Below are positions 43,360 through 54,300 of a stretch of 64,000 nt of DNA, one piece after another. How positions within the stretch are numbered: the stretch's first letter is position 1; every line of letters starts with the position of its first letter. The notes under the pieces are model-generated. The model made no database searches. It worked only from the letters and a program-made list of their open reading frames with translations, and was not told where the DNA came from. Origin of the DNA: Desulfotalea sp. (GTDB lineage: Bacteria > Desulfobacterota > Desulfobulbia > Desulfobulbales > Desulfocapsaceae); NCBI GenBank assembly GCA_002733995.1, contig NVXR01000012.1, forward strand, positions 31,083 to 95,082, read 5' to 3'. A program made the position numbers and the translations under genes.

Positions 43360-45522
43360 CTACAGCTTGTCTTGTTCAATGCCGAAGCGCTGCATTTTTG
43401 AGTAGAGGGTTTTGCGTTCGATTTGCAGATGTTTGGCAACTCTGGTCCGATTCCAACGATATTTTTCTAGCATTTTAACGATGAATTTTTTCTCGAAATT
43501 ATCCACCGCACAACGAAGCGTGATATCGGTAAAGGCGAGCTCTTTTGCAGAAATACTTTCGGCAACAATCTCGGATTGTTTTTTAGGCATGAGTAGATCG
43601 AGATGATGGAGGCTAACATAGCGCTGGAGAGTATTTTCAAGTTCGCGTATGTTGCCCGGCCAATGGTGTGCCAGTAATGCTTCGAATTCCCAGCCACGAA
43701 GCGTTGGAACACCATCTTTTCCTTCCTGTTTTTTTAGGAAGTGTTCAATCAGCAGGGGGATATCCCCTTTTCGATCGCGTAGTGGTGGTAGATGGATAGG
43801 AATGATATGGACGCGATAAAAGAAATCTTCTCGTAATGATCCGTCTTCCACCAGTTGTTGCAGGTTTCTGTTGGTGGCGGCGATAATACGCACATCGGGC
43901 TTGATGGTCTCCACCCCACCAACGGGGATGTAACCGTGTCCCTCCAGCACACGCAGTAATTTTATCTGCATGCTCTCGCTGACCTCGCCCAGTTCATCCA
44001 GAAAAAGGCTGCCCTTATCTGCGTGATCAAAGACCCCTTGTTTGTCTTCTGCTGCGTTGGTGAAGGCCCCTTTTTTATAGCCAAACAGTTCACTTTCCAT
44101 CAGCTCTTGAGGGATTGCTCCGCAGTTAATGGGCACAAGGGCGTGTTTGTTTCTGTCGCTCAGTCTGTGGATGGCACGGGCAACCAACTCTTTGCCGGTA
44201 CCTGTCTCACCGTATATTATCACATTGGCATCGGTTGCAGCTGCCCGGAGGATCATTTTGTACACCTGCTGCATAGCCGCACTTTTGCCTACAATATCAC
44301 CGAATTTATATCGATCCTCAATGGTGGCACGTAGCCGTGAATTTTCTTTCTGCAAGTATTCCTTGCGTTCTTTCATCGCCAATATTGCGACCTTGCGTTC
44401 GTTAACGTCAATGAGGACAGCCTGGCACATTTCAACGTCTTCGTCCTCTTTGTATATTGGGGAGCTGACACCGTAATACCACCTACCGTCTTTGGGATTA
44501 CGGAATTCTTCTTTAATTGTCTCTCCAGAAAAAACACGCTTAAGAGGACACCATGGACATGGCTCATCCAAATCGTAAATAAGCAGGTAGCATTTTCTCT
44601 CTACAGAATCCGTATCGACAAAGTTTTCCAGGGCCCTGTTCATGTATGAAATGTTGTGATTTTGTGAGGTAGTATAAATAAAGCCTTCAAAGGCTTCCAT
44701 CACGCCGACTAGTTTCGACTGACTTTCGCGAAATGATCGTTCTGCTTTCTTCAGGGTGGAAATATCGGTCATAGAGGCAACACTCTTGTCTGTTCCGGGG
44801 ATCACATCCACCCGAATAAAGACATTTTTATCGATTCCTGTCCGGTCCTTAAGGGTGAATTCGTACTCGATCGGAATAGCAGTTGTCGCCGTCCGCCGCA
44901 TGAAATGGTACTGCCTCATTCGGGTACGATCCTCTGCATTGGCCACAATCGTGCCCCATTTCATCTTGCCTTCGATTTCTTCTTTGCTGTATCCGGTAAG
45001 CGTTTCAAAACCAGCATTTATAAGTGATATAGTGGTGTCACTTTCAATGATAATTGTACCTGCACCGGTATTTTCAAACACCGAGCGGTATCGCTCTTCA
45101 CTCACTCGCAGGGCCGTTTCGGCCTCCTTCTGTTGACTGATGTCTTCTATGAAACCTTCAAGATGGCTGGCGACGCCACAACTGTCTCTGGCAAGTCTGA
45201 CGTTGAATTTTCCAATGAAGATTCTGCCATTCTTCCTGCGCAGCTTGCTCTCGAAATTTAGCAGTTTACCCCGCTCCAGCACAAGGTCAATCAGGGTCGT
45301 GCGACGGTCAGAGTCAACATACATATCCAGGGCGATATTCTGGATGGATGCGAGACACTCCTCGGTGGAAGAATAGCCGAGCATACGTGCCACTGCCGGA
45401 TTGGCATAGATAAGTTTGCCGTCAAGAGTGGATTGAACAATACCGATTGGAGCATGGAAGAGCATGTCCCGGTAGAGTTCCTCTTGAAATGCAGGTGATT
45501 TATTGTCAGGGGGAGAGATCAT
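43360..45522 (-). CDS. PAS-domain sigma54-dependent transcriptional activator
   Basis: A 720-residue enhancer-binding protein. Three PAS domains precede the motor: about 20-135, 140-255 and 275-385, the last with a CPWCPL motif that could bind a cofactor. The AAA domain (about 410-645) has GETGTGKELVARAIH, a GYKKGAFTNA loop (the sigma54-contacting GAFTGA with Asn for the second Gly) and GSLFLDELGE. The C-terminal Fis-type helix-turn-helix reads NRTRVAKHLQIERKTLYSKM. No membrane segment, no receiver domain. It lies upstream of the acyl-CoA ligase and thiolase genes on the same strand, and its likely sites and promoter lie between them. It probably senses the substrate or redox state. Confidence 0.92.
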   Translation of the reverse strand: MISPPDNKSPAFQEELYRDMLFHAPIGIVQSTLDGKLIYANPAVARMLGYSSTEECLASIQNIALDMYVDSDRRTTLIDLVLERGKLLNFESKLRRKNGRIFIGKFNVRLARDSCGVASHLEGFIEDISQQKEAETALRVSEERYRSVFENTGAGTIIIESDTTISLINAGFETLTGYSKEEIEGKMKWGTIVANAEDRTRMRQYHFMRRTATTAIPIEYEFTLKDRTGIDKNVFIRVDVIPGTDKSVASMTDISTLKKAERSFRESQSKLVGVMEAFEGFIYTTSQNHNISYMNRALENFVDTDSVERKCYLLIYDLDEPCPWCPLKRVFSGETIKEEFRNPKDGRWYYGVSSPIYKEDEDVEMCQAVLIDVNERKVAILAMKERKEYLQKENSRLRATIEDRYKFGDIVGKSAAMQQVYKMILRAAATDANVIIYGETGTGKELVARAIHRLSDRNKHALVPINCGAIPQELMESELFGYKKGAFTNAAEDKQGVFDHADKGSLFLDELGEVSESMQIKLLRVLEGHGYIPVGGVETIKPDVRIIAATNRNLQQLVEDGSLREDFFYRVHIIPIHLPPLRDRKGDIPLLIEHFLKKQEGKDGVPTLRGWEFEALLAHHWPGNIRELENTLQRYVSLHHLDLLMPKKQSEIVAESISAKELAFTDITLRCAVDNFEKKFIVKMLEKYRWNRTRVAKHLQIERKTLYSKMQRFGIEQDKL

Positions 45523-46245
45523 TTTTATTTCCCAGCTCAGAAGTAAAAGTTGACCATGCGACAGCACGTAAACAGAAAGACTTCAGTAAATTGTTTACAA
45601 GTAGTGAGCAAACGCTTCACAACGCCGAGATAAAACAAATGAGAAAGGCTAAACCTCCAATTCTCTGACAGCCTTCTAGGGCGCTACCTTGCCACGAATC
45701 GTAGCCTGTAATGTGAAAGATAACTCATCCTTGCAATGGGAATTTTGCAAAAGCGACTTGCTGGAAGTGACGACAGAGCCAAGTGTCTGTTTGCCAAGAG
45801 GTACTGCGATAAAATCAGGGCGTATTGAAGAAAACTACAGCCATATCATTGATATTGCGAGCATTATATTTGTGAAATGATGAAGGGTCTAAGGGGAATA
45901 TCCTTTTATATCAGCTCACTGTCACTCTATAACCTCGTTGGTACAGGGGAAGCCACTTACCATGGCAATTACCACGGGGGGCTTTGGGGACAGATATTTT
46001 TTATAATCCGGTTTTTAGGCGTAAATCTAGGTGTCAGGCCCAATTGCTCCTTATGCAGCATACTCCAAAAGGGGCCACCATTGTACCTACAATCCCGGGA
46101 TGTTTACCCAGGTATTGTGCTTTCTCATTTTTCGTTTATCTCTACCCCTCAGCCACTTTATACTACGATACACATCTATCGCGGGTCTGGAAAATCGGCC
46201 GTTTTTTTTGCGGCGGTTATGGTACGGGTGGGGGGCAGAGCAATA
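45523..46245. other. Long intergenic region, no supported gene
   Basis: About 720 bases between the activator and TauE genes. Three overlapping plus frames (45877-46287, 45984-46259, 46031-46402) overlap one another and the TauE gene, lack ribosome sites and show no family resemblance. The promoter of the activator should lie at the left edge. Nothing else seen. Confidence 0.4.
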
Positions 46246-47043
46246 TTACAGCGCACTGATAAGCATCTTGGTGGCCACAACGTATAAAAGTAGCGAGAAA
46301 ATTCTTTTTAGACGGTCTACAGGCAGGCTATGGGCGAGTTTGACCCCAAGTGGCGCTGTTAAAACGCTTATTGCTGCAATACCAAAAAGAGCGGGCAGGT
46401 AGACAAAACCAAGGGAGTAGGGTGGCAGGTTAGGTACATTCCAGCCGTTGAAAATGTAGCCTATGGTGCCTGCAATGGCAATGGGAAGACCAATTGCCGC
46501 GGAGGTTCCTATGGCGTGATGGGTGTTGATATTGCACCACAGCATAAAAGGTACCGAGAGGGTGCCGCCACCGATTCCTACAAGGCTTGAGACCATGCCG
46601 ATGACGTTGCCAGTCCCAAACATACCGGCCTTTCCGGGGATTTCACGACCAGGCTTTGGCTTTTTGTTTAACAGGAGCTGGGTGGCTACGAAATAGAGGA
46701 AGATAACAAAAAAGATTTTGAGAAAATCGGTGGATAGGCGAGAGGCGATGCATGAACCGAGGAAGGTCCCGGTGAGGATGCCCAAAACGATTTTCTTAAC
46801 CACGTCCCAATGTACGGCGCCTCTTTTGTGATGGGCAAAGGAACTTGAGATTGAGGTGAAGATGATACTGGCCAAAGAAGTTGCAAGGGCGAGATGCATT
46901 GTCACTTCCTGGGGCACGTTTTGTAGGGAGAAGGCAAAAATCAGCATCGGTACTATGACTAAACCTCCACCAATACCAAATAATCCAGCCAGAATGCCAA
47001 CTATTGCACCTATCATACCGTAGGTTAAAAGGGTTGTTAACAT
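46246..47043 (-). CDS. TauE/SafE family sulfite or anion exporter
   Basis: A 265-residue inner-membrane protein with about eight helices. Two TauE repeats are visible: GILAGLFGIGGGLVIVPML near residues 15-33 and SLVGIGGGTLSVPFML near 155-170. The family moves sulfite, sulfoacetate or other organosulfonates. ATG follows GAGAGGAAATC. It lies 30 bases after the SulP gene stop on the same strand, so the two are likely one operon for sulfur oxyanion traffic, which fits a sulfur-metabolising cell; the actual substrate is inferred. Confidence 0.88.
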   Translation of the reverse strand: MLTTLLTYGMIGAIVGILAGLFGIGGGLVIVPMLIFAFSLQNVPQEVTMHLALATSLASIIFTSISSSFAHHKRGAVHWDVVKKIVLGILTGTFLGSCIASRLSTDFLKIFFVIFLYFVATQLLLNKKPKPGREIPGKAGMFGTGNVIGMVSSLVGIGGGTLSVPFMLWCNINTHHAIGTSAAIGLPIAIAGTIGYIFNGWNVPNLPPYSLGFVYLPALFGIAAISVLTAPLGVKLAHSLPVDRLKRIFSLLLYVVATKMLISAL

Positions 47044-47073
47044 GATTTCCTCTCGTTTTTTTATGTGTTAAAT

Positions 47074-48693
47074 TTAATCCTTGTACTCATCGAGATAGTC
47101 CCAGGCCAGATGCAGAGCTGCATTGTAATCCACCTGAATTCCATCGACACCGAGTAAATCATGGTAGCCCATCTTTAACATACGCTCGCGAATGCCTATT
47201 CCTTCGCGGACCACTACAATTGGTTTTATGTTTTCAAATTTTAGACGATCAATCATTTCGCTTAAGGCAAAAAAACCGGATAAATCCATAAAAGAGACAT
47301 CAAGGCAGTTTATGATGACAACTTTAGTCCCCATAAGTTTACTGACCTGATCCTGCATTTTGGCGGTGGTGCCAAAGAAGAAGGCCCCCATGACTGATAG
47401 TGTACGTATACCAAAATCTGTCTCTTCCTCAAGGGTTTTTTCCAGATCTCGTTGCCATTCTTCGTGACGAACGCCTTGTATGTCAACTTCCAATTGCTTC
47501 GAGATTCGGTAGGTAATCATGAGTGATGAGAGGGTAACACCAACACCTACAGCGACAATAAGGTCAACAAAGACTGTGATAATAAAGACGATGAGCATCA
47601 CCGCAAGATCTGGGCGTGGAACTCTTTTGATCATTCTGAGGAGGCGATAGTCGAGGATATCTATGCCCACTTTCATGAGGATTCCGGCCAGTACTGGTAG
47701 CGGAATGAGTGCCGCATATTCGCCGACGCCAAGTAGAATACTCAATAAAAACAATGCGTGGATGATGCCGGAAACCCGTGTGGTTCCCCCCGCCTTAACA
47801 TTGACGACTGTACGCATGGTCGCACCAGCACCCGGTAGTCCACCAATGATTGAGGCTGCAATATTACCAATTCCCTGGCCGATTAACTCTCGGTTTGAAT
47901 CGTGTTTTGTTTTGGTCATGGAATCTGCAACAACTGAGGTGAGTAAGGAATCCATCACTCCAAGAACAGCCAAGGCCATTGCCATTGGGATAATCTTTGA
48001 AAGTAGGGCTGGCGATACGAAGGGGATGCTCAGGTGTGGCAAGGTGGCAGGGATGGTGCCGATGACCTCCACCGGGAATTTGCAGAAGATTGAAATAAGA
48101 GTGCCTGTGAGCAGTGCAATAAGTGGGGAGGGGATGACAGCTGAAATCTTGGCCGGGGTTAAAAAGACTATGGCCATAGTGATAAAAGCAAGAATAACAC
48201 TATAGCTATCAACAACTGATAAGGCCTGGGGGAGCTGCATTACCGCCTCCATGGGGGTGCCGACGCTAGGAGCCCCCAACAGAGGATGAAGCTGGATTAA
48301 AATGATAATCACGCCGATGCCACTCATAAATCCTGAGATTACAGGATAAGGAATGTAACGAACGAATACTCCGATTTTAAGTAAGCCAAAACCTATCTGG
48401 AAAACACCAGCCAGAAATACAACGGCAAGTATGGCTGAACCATTACCGGGAAAGGCTATAACGGCACTGGCAAAAACAACGGTCATGGGGCCGGTGGGGC
48501 CTGAAATTTGCGAAGGTGTGCCACCGAATACTGCGGCTAATAATCCTAGGGCAATTGCTCCATAGAGACCCGCTACGGCGCCGAAGCCGCTGGCTACGCC
48601 AAAGGCAAGGGCAAGGGGCAGGGCTACAACCCCTGCGGTGAGGCCACCAAAAAGGTCTCCTCTGAACTGGTGTATAGTATATCGACTTGTCAT
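47074..48693 (-). CDS. SulP family anion transporter with STAS domain
   Basis: A 539-residue SulP/SLC26 transporter. Multiple membrane helices cover residues about 20-400, with hallmark GLTAGVVALPLALAFGVASG, SQISGPTGPMTVVF and GLPGAGATMRTVVNVKAGG. A cytoplasmic STAS domain (about 435-535) contains VVIINCLDVSFMDLSGFFAL. Substrates of the family include sulfate, bicarbonate and fumarate; with TauE next door sulfate is plausible. The upstream region (48694-48983) holds a run of nine G at 48871-48879. Confidence 0.9.
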   Translation of the reverse strand: MTSRYTIHQFRGDLFGGLTAGVVALPLALAFGVASGFGAVAGLYGAIALGLLAAVFGGTPSQISGPTGPMTVVFASAVIAFPGNGSAILAVVFLAGVFQIGFGLLKIGVFVRYIPYPVISGFMSGIGVIIILIQLHPLLGAPSVGTPMEAVMQLPQALSVVDSYSVILAFITMAIVFLTPAKISAVIPSPLIALLTGTLISIFCKFPVEVIGTIPATLPHLSIPFVSPALLSKIIPMAMALAVLGVMDSLLTSVVADSMTKTKHDSNRELIGQGIGNIAASIIGGLPGAGATMRTVVNVKAGGTTRVSGIIHALFLLSILLGVGEYAALIPLPVLAGILMKVGIDILDYRLLRMIKRVPRPDLAVMLIVFIITVFVDLIVAVGVGVTLSSLMITYRISKQLEVDIQGVRHEEWQRDLEKTLEEETDFGIRTLSVMGAFFFGTTAKMQDQVSKLMGTKVVIINCLDVSFMDLSGFFALSEMIDRLKFENIKPIVVVREGIGIRERMLKMGYHDLLGVDGIQVDYNAALHLAWDYLDEYKD

Positions 48694-48983
48694 AATGGTA
48701 AGAATTTCCCTTCTACTAGAAAGATCACGGTGACTTGTTTACTCAAACAAGATGAGTAAATAAAAAAGCGGGTTTTCTGAAAAGTATTGTTCCTTAAATA
48801 TTGCTATACCACCAGCAGTAAGAAAAACAAGGGATATACGTTAATAAAAAACTAATATTTATTGGCTTGAGGGGGGGGGCTGGTGTGCAAAAATATTCTC
48901 AGCTGGAGTTGTGGGGGAAAGGTTGGTAATATCACAGTATTCCAATTATTAGTTGAACGAGATTTCTACCGAATCAAGAGAGG

Positions 48984-49646
48984 ATGTGTCGGGCCCCAAT
49001 CGACCTGAAACCAATGATTGTCTATTCTAACAAGCCACTGATGGGCCACTGTAGTTATCCGCTTCGGTCTTATCTCTTATCCATGACGTTCTTGCTGGTT
49101 GTCCTGTTGTTCGTCCCAGGTTGCATGCAAAAGGTTCAAGTCATTTACCTGCCGGATCGCGTAGGGTCACGACAGCTTGAGTCTGCCTCTTTGCCCATTG
49201 TTGCAGAGAGCAGCGGGGCAGACTCCGCCAAGAAAAGTGACCCTTCCTGTCAGCTGTGGGCCTGTACCGGGGGGACAGATCAGTTACTCGAATATTTTAA
49301 AAGTTGGCAGGGGGTAGGCTATAAATACGGGGGTGTTAGTAGCAAAGGTGTTGACTGCTCCGGACTTACTCTGCGTGCCTATAAAGAGCTCTACGGTGTT
49401 AACCTCCCTAGGACCGTTGTTGAGCAATCAAAACAAGGAGTTCGGGTGGAAAAGAGTTCACTTCGTCCAGGGGATCTTGTCTTTTTCAAGACTGGTCGCT
49501 CTGCTCGGCATGTAGGAATTTATCTTGGTGAAAATATGTTTATCCACGCCTCCCGTTCTAAAGGTGTGATCCAGTCGAGTCTTAATAACGTCTATTGGCG
49601 TACGCGATATTGGCAGGCTAAGCGTTTGGAGCCTGTACGCCTATGA
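48984..49646 (+). CDS. NlpC/P60 peptidoglycan endopeptidase lipoprotein
   Basis: A 220-codon frame. A lipoprotein signal (FLLVVLLFVPGC, lipobox VPGC) occurs at about residues 36-47, so the true start is probably one of the internal ATG codons (49014, 49041 or 49083) rather than 48984. The C-terminal NlpC/P60 domain (about 100-215) carries the Cys-His-His triad: GVDCSGLTLRAY, SARHVGIYLGE and MFIHASRSKGV. Such enzymes cut peptide cross-links in the cell wall (Spr/MepS-like). Monocistronic. Confidence 0.88.
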   Translation: MCRAPIDLKPMIVYSNKPLMGHCSYPLRSYLLSMTFLLVVLLFVPGCMQKVQVIYLPDRVGSRQLESASLPIVAESSGADSAKKSDPSCQLWACTGGTDQLLEYFKSWQGVGYKYGGVSSKGVDCSGLTLRAYKELYGVNLPRTVVEQSKQGVRVEKSSLRPGDLVFFKTGRSARHVGIYLGENMFIHASRSKGVIQSSLNNVYWRTRYWQAKRLEPVRL

Positions 49647-49848
49647 GTCCGGGATGTAATAAAGACCTCCGATGTCTGCGTTCTGAGGGTTTATAATCCT
49701 CTCCGTTCAACAAGCGAGCGAGAGTTCAAGCTCAGCTCTCTTTTCGTGTGTCTATACTCCTCAATAAAAAAGCAACATAAATAAGCAAATAATTTCATAA
49801 AAAAATGCCAAAAAGGCTTTAAAAGAGTTGCAATGTTCGTCCTGCATA

Positions 49849-49897
49849 TTACATATATGTAACGTGTTCGACAAATGTCGACAATGTACACCGGTGT
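49849..49897. promoter_or_regulatory. Three evenly spaced palindromes upstream of the aminotransferase
   Basis: TTACATATATGTAA (49849-49862) is a perfect palindrome. TCGACA-AA-TGTCGA (49868-49881) has 6-bp arms. ACACCGGTGT (49888-49897) is a perfect palindrome. Centres are 18-19 bases apart, close to two helical turns, and the group ends about 45 bases before the ATG. Operator sites for a dimeric regulator are likely, but none is known to me. Confidence 0.45.
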
Positions 49898-49943
49898 GAG
49901 GGGAAGGGTTGAAGAAGGTTGAGTCAGGAGTTGGAGAGAGCAT

Positions 49944-51242
49944 ATGAGCGTAAAAGTTGCATCGTATAAACATGAAGTTCATCTTAATCTTAATGTCAGA
50001 GGACTCCCATTGTCTCCGACTCTTGCGATCAATGAGACAAGTCGCAGGCTAGAAAAAGAGGGTCGAACGATTTACAAGTTTGGCCTAGGCCAGTCGCCTT
50101 TTCCCGTGCCGCAACAGGTTGTTGCCAGCCTCCAGGCGAGTGCTGGAGAAAAAGATTACCTTGCAGTAAAAGGTCTTCAGGAATTGCGGAAGGCTATTGC
50201 GGCGTACTATCAAAGAGAACATTGCCTGCAGTTTTCTTGGCAGAACATGTTGGTGGGGCCAGGTTCTAAAGAACTGATGTTTCTTCTGCAACTTGTTTAC
50301 TATGGAGATCTTGTTATCCCTCTGCCGAGCTGGGTATCCTATGCCCCTCAGGCAAATATAATAGGACGCCCTGTCCGTTGGCTTAAAACGAGTCAGAAAA
50401 ATCATTGGCTTATTACTCCGGAAGATCTTGAGCGCCACTGCATCAAGGACAGGACTAAGCCGAGAATCTTAATTCTTAACTATCCGAACAATCCGACAGG
50501 CAAGAGCTATTCTGAGACGATGTTAAAAGATCTTGCTGCTGTTGCCCGTAAATATCATGTCATTGTGCTTTCTGATGAAATCTATGGAGAGGTAAATTTT
50601 ACCTATGCCCATCAGTCTATTGCAAAATATTACCCGGAAGGAACCATTGTTAGCAGTGGTCTGAGTAAGTGGTGCGGGGCAGGGGGCTGGCGTCTGGGAA
50701 TAAATGTTTTCCCGGAAGAGTTAACGTGGCTCCTCGATGCTATGGCCTCGGTGGCAAGTGAAACATTTACCTCAACGAGTGCCCCCATTCAGTATGCAGC
50801 AGTTACAGCCTTTGAGGGTGGACCATGGCTGGATAGCTATCTCCTGCGGAGTCGAAAAATTTTGGCAGGTCTTGCGGACTATGTGTACGTAGCAATGGAT
50901 AAGGCAGGTGTTCGTCTGGTGAGGGCCGAAGGTGGTTTTTATCTGTTCCCTGACTTTACGCCCTTTGAAGATACGCTTGTAAAAAGAAAAATCTATGACA
51001 GTGAGGGGCTTTGCTCTGCAATTCTCAAAGAAACAGGTGTGGCTATGTTGCCGGGATCAGCCTTTGGTCTGGCGCCAGAGAAGTATCTGGCAAGGCTCGC
51101 TTTTGTTGATTTTGATGGAGCGGCAGCTCTGGATGTCCTGGAAGAATTGGGGGATGATGCTCTGGTCGATGAGGTCTTTCTCTCGACCTACTGTCCCAAA
51201 ATAATAGAGGCAACGCATCTGCTCTGTGATTGGCTGAGTTGA
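49944..51242 (+). CDS. PLP-dependent class I/II aminotransferase
   Basis: A 432-residue fold-type I aminotransferase. LNYPNNPTGKSYSE lies near residue 173, LSDEIYGEVNF near 210 (Asp and Tyr of the cofactor site), and the PLP lysine is in SSGLSKWCGAGGWRLG near 245. The C-terminal substrate Arg is probably in LARLAFVDFDG. It most resembles aspartate/aromatic-type transaminases, but it carries a longer C-terminus and no pathway neighbours, so the substrate is open. ATG has GGAGAGAG upstream and three palindromes lie before it. Confidence 0.9.
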   Translation: MSVKVASYKHEVHLNLNVRGLPLSPTLAINETSRRLEKEGRTIYKFGLGQSPFPVPQQVVASLQASAGEKDYLAVKGLQELRKAIAAYYQREHCLQFSWQNMLVGPGSKELMFLLQLVYYGDLVIPLPSWVSYAPQANIIGRPVRWLKTSQKNHWLITPEDLERHCIKDRTKPRILILNYPNNPTGKSYSETMLKDLAAVARKYHVIVLSDEIYGEVNFTYAHQSIAKYYPEGTIVSSGLSKWCGAGGWRLGINVFPEELTWLLDAMASVASETFTSTSAPIQYAAVTAFEGGPWLDSYLLRSRKILAGLADYVYVAMDKAGVRLVRAEGGFYLFPDFTPFEDTLVKRKIYDSEGLCSAILKETGVAMLPGSAFGLAPEKYLARLAFVDFDGAAALDVLEELGDDALVDEVFLSTYCPKIIEATHLLCDWLS

Positions 51243-51265
51243 GGGAAGATGCGTGCTGGGAATAG

Positions 51266-51302
51266 AGGTCAATCCGGGCGTCTGTTACCTATGGATTGAC
51301 CT
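51266..51302. terminator. Hairpin between aminotransferase and RND genes
   Basis: A perfect 10-bp stem AGGTCAATCC (51266-51275) / GGATTGACCT (51293-51302), loop 17 bases, between convergent genes and overlapping the RND stop codon. No T-run, so it may act as a bidirectional stop or RNA 3' end guard. Confidence 0.55.
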
Positions 51303-54300
51303 ATGATGACTGTGGTCCGGAAAAAGCATGTTTACAGTCATCAATGATCAGGTATAAGCAGGGGACTAGGGCCAGGGTAATGATGGTGGCAAAGAGGATT
51401 CCAAAGCCTAAAGAAATAGCCATAGGGATCATAAATCGTGCCTGCCTTGATGTCTCAAAAATCATAGGTGCAAGGCCGCCAAATGTCGTCAGGGTCGTGA
51501 GCAGCACAGGTCTGAAACGCCTGACACCTGCCAGTTGTATTGCCTCAAAAGAATGACAACCTTTTCTTTTCTGTTTGTTGGCATAATCCACCAGAACCAG
51601 TGAGTCGTTCACCACGACCCCCGACAGAGCAACTATTCCCATCATGCTCATAAGGCTCAGGTGGTAGTCCATTAATATATGGCCAAAGACCGCTCCTATC
51701 ATACCAAATGGAATGGCAATCATGACAATGATCGGTTGAATATAGCTTCTAAAGGGAATGGCGAGGAGAAAATATATGGCCCCTAGAGCAAAGAGGAAGC
51801 CATAGGCGAGGCTGCCAATACTCTCTTTACGATCCGCCTGGCGGCCACTGTAGCTGTAGGTGAGGCCGGGGTACTGCGTTGCTAGTTCTGGGAGTATGGT
51901 GGCGTCGAGTGCGGCGGTGATGACCTGAGAATCTCCGATGGGATCAACGTTTGCTGAAACGGTAGTTGTCCGCCTGCCGTCCTTTCTAGAAATCGATGTA
52001 TACGCCCGACTCTTTTCAATAGTAGTGACCTCTGTTATTGGCACGTAGGTGGCGGCAGGGGTACGAACGAGGAAGTTTTCAATAGCAAATTTGTTGCTGC
52101 GTTCTTCCTCTGGTAAACGAATTCTTACCGTCACTTCGTTGTTGCCGCGTTGTTGTCTGAGGGCAATGGCACCTTGAAAGCCATTTCGTATCTGTTTGCC
52201 GATTTCACTCGATGTCAGGCCGAGGCTTTCTCCCCAGGCGTTGACGTGGTAGTTGTACTGAATTTTACCCGCGGAATAGCCACTGTTTACGTCTTTCACA
52301 GAGGAAAACTCTGAGAGTTTTTCACCAAGTGAGAGCCCTGCTCTATCAAGAATCTGACTGTCTCTATGGGCGAGCTCAACGGCAATGGATGCCCCTCCTC
52401 CTGGACCTCCCCGGTCTGATTCAAAGCGAATAGAAGTAAGCCCAACTATGGGGCCGGTGGCCCTGCGCCACTTCTTGGTGAAGGCACCTGTGCTGAGGGG
52501 GCGCATTTCCGGAGGCGTGAGGTACGCATTTACCTCAACAACGTTACTGTTTATTAGGGCAAAAGTGCCTTCGAGAAGGGATGCTCCACCGTTGTTTTTA
52601 GCTACTTTGTTCAGCCCTTTTATTAGTTTGTCTCGCACCCTTATCATTGCAGAGGTAGGGCTGCCGTAGGGTAGGGTGGCGGTTACAACGGCACGGTCAG
52701 ATTCTACCCTTGGCGAGAGAATCATTCGTACCCTGCCACTTTTAACGTATGCAGCCGTCACCACGAGTAGGGCGATGAGGAAGATTACCACGAAATATCT
52801 GACGCTGAGAATGCGGGTGAGAACAGGACCGTATACGTTATGGATGAATCTCAGCAGGAGTCTGGCAAATTTTTGTTGAAAATTATAGAGGTAAGCCGCG
52901 ATTGTTCCTTTACCATTTTCGCGACTATGGGCAAGGTGGGCGGGTAGAATAAAAAGGGCCTCAAACCAGGATATGAGAAAGACAACGATCACCACCACGG
53001 GGATGACTCGCCACACCTTACCCATAACGCCAGGGACAAATGCCATGGGGAGAAAGGCAATTATATTGGTGAGAATGCTGAAACTAATTGGAATAGCGAC
53101 GTCTTTTGCCCCTTCAATAGCGGCATCAACATAACTCAGGCCCCTTTGGCGGTATTCGTATATGTTTTCTCCTGCGATAATGGCATCATCAACGACAATT
53201 CCCAGTGATATGATAAAGGCAAACATGGATATCATATTAATGGACACATCAAAGAATGGCAGAAACAGCAGGCCGCCAAGAAAGGATATGGGAATTCCCA
53301 TGGTGACCCAGAAGGCCAGCCTCATCTCTAGGAACAGGCCGAGGAGAACGAGAACCAGCAGGAGGCCGACATAGGCATTTTTTAGCAGAAGTTGCAGGCG
53401 CTGTTTGTAGATATTTGATCTGTCACTGGTGATAGCCCAGTTGATATCCGCTGGTAGTGAGTCCTGAATATCTGCCATAACTTCCCGTGTTGCATCTGAA
53501 ACGCCGATGGGGGTTTCCTGGCCGGATCTGTATACGAAGAGTAGGATTGAGGCTTGGTTGTTATAGGTAGCAAACTTTGTGCTCTCTTCAAATCCATCCC
53601 GTATCGTTGCGATATCTTCGAGATAAATTTTGGTTCCTTCACTACTGCTGATGATGGGGATTTTGGCAAAATCCTTTGCCCATTCACTTCTGTCTTTAAC
53701 CCGAAGGAGGATCTCGCCGCCGGTTGTCTCAAGCTTGCCGCCGGGTATTTCAACGGAGCTGTTTGCTATACTTCTCGCGATGGAGTCAATGGAGAGGTTG
53801 TATTTTCGCAGCATGTTTCTTGAAATGGCTATCTCAATTTCATAGTCTCTTGCGCCACGAAGATCGATCTGGGTGATGCCCTTATGTTGCAACAGTTGGT
53901 CTCGAACGTTTTCTACAGCTAAACGCAGTGTTGCTTCCGCAACATTACCATAGATATTGAGGCGTAGGACCCGTCTTTTGAACGCTGAAATAGAGATTAC
54001 CGGATCTTCTGCGTCTTCGGGGAAGGTGGAAATACGATCAACTTGTTGTTGAATGTCCTGGGTAACTTTTTGTGGATTGGCGTCATCGCGAAGTTCAGCC
54101 ATGACTCGACCCGAACCTTCATTGGCCGTGGATGTTATCTCTTTGATGCCCTCAATCCCCTGGATGCTTTCTTCTATGGCCAGGATGATCCCCTGCTCAA
54201 CCTCTTCCGGGCCCGCCCCTGGGTAGGCGACGGAGATGGAAATGCTGTCAAGCTCAAAGGCGGGAAACACTTCTCGGGTAATCTTTGAACTCATGATGAG

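Noticed and set aside
45877..46402. Three overlapping plus-strand frames before the TauE gene
   Set aside because: They overlap each other and the 3' end of TauE, have no ribosome sites and resemble no family.
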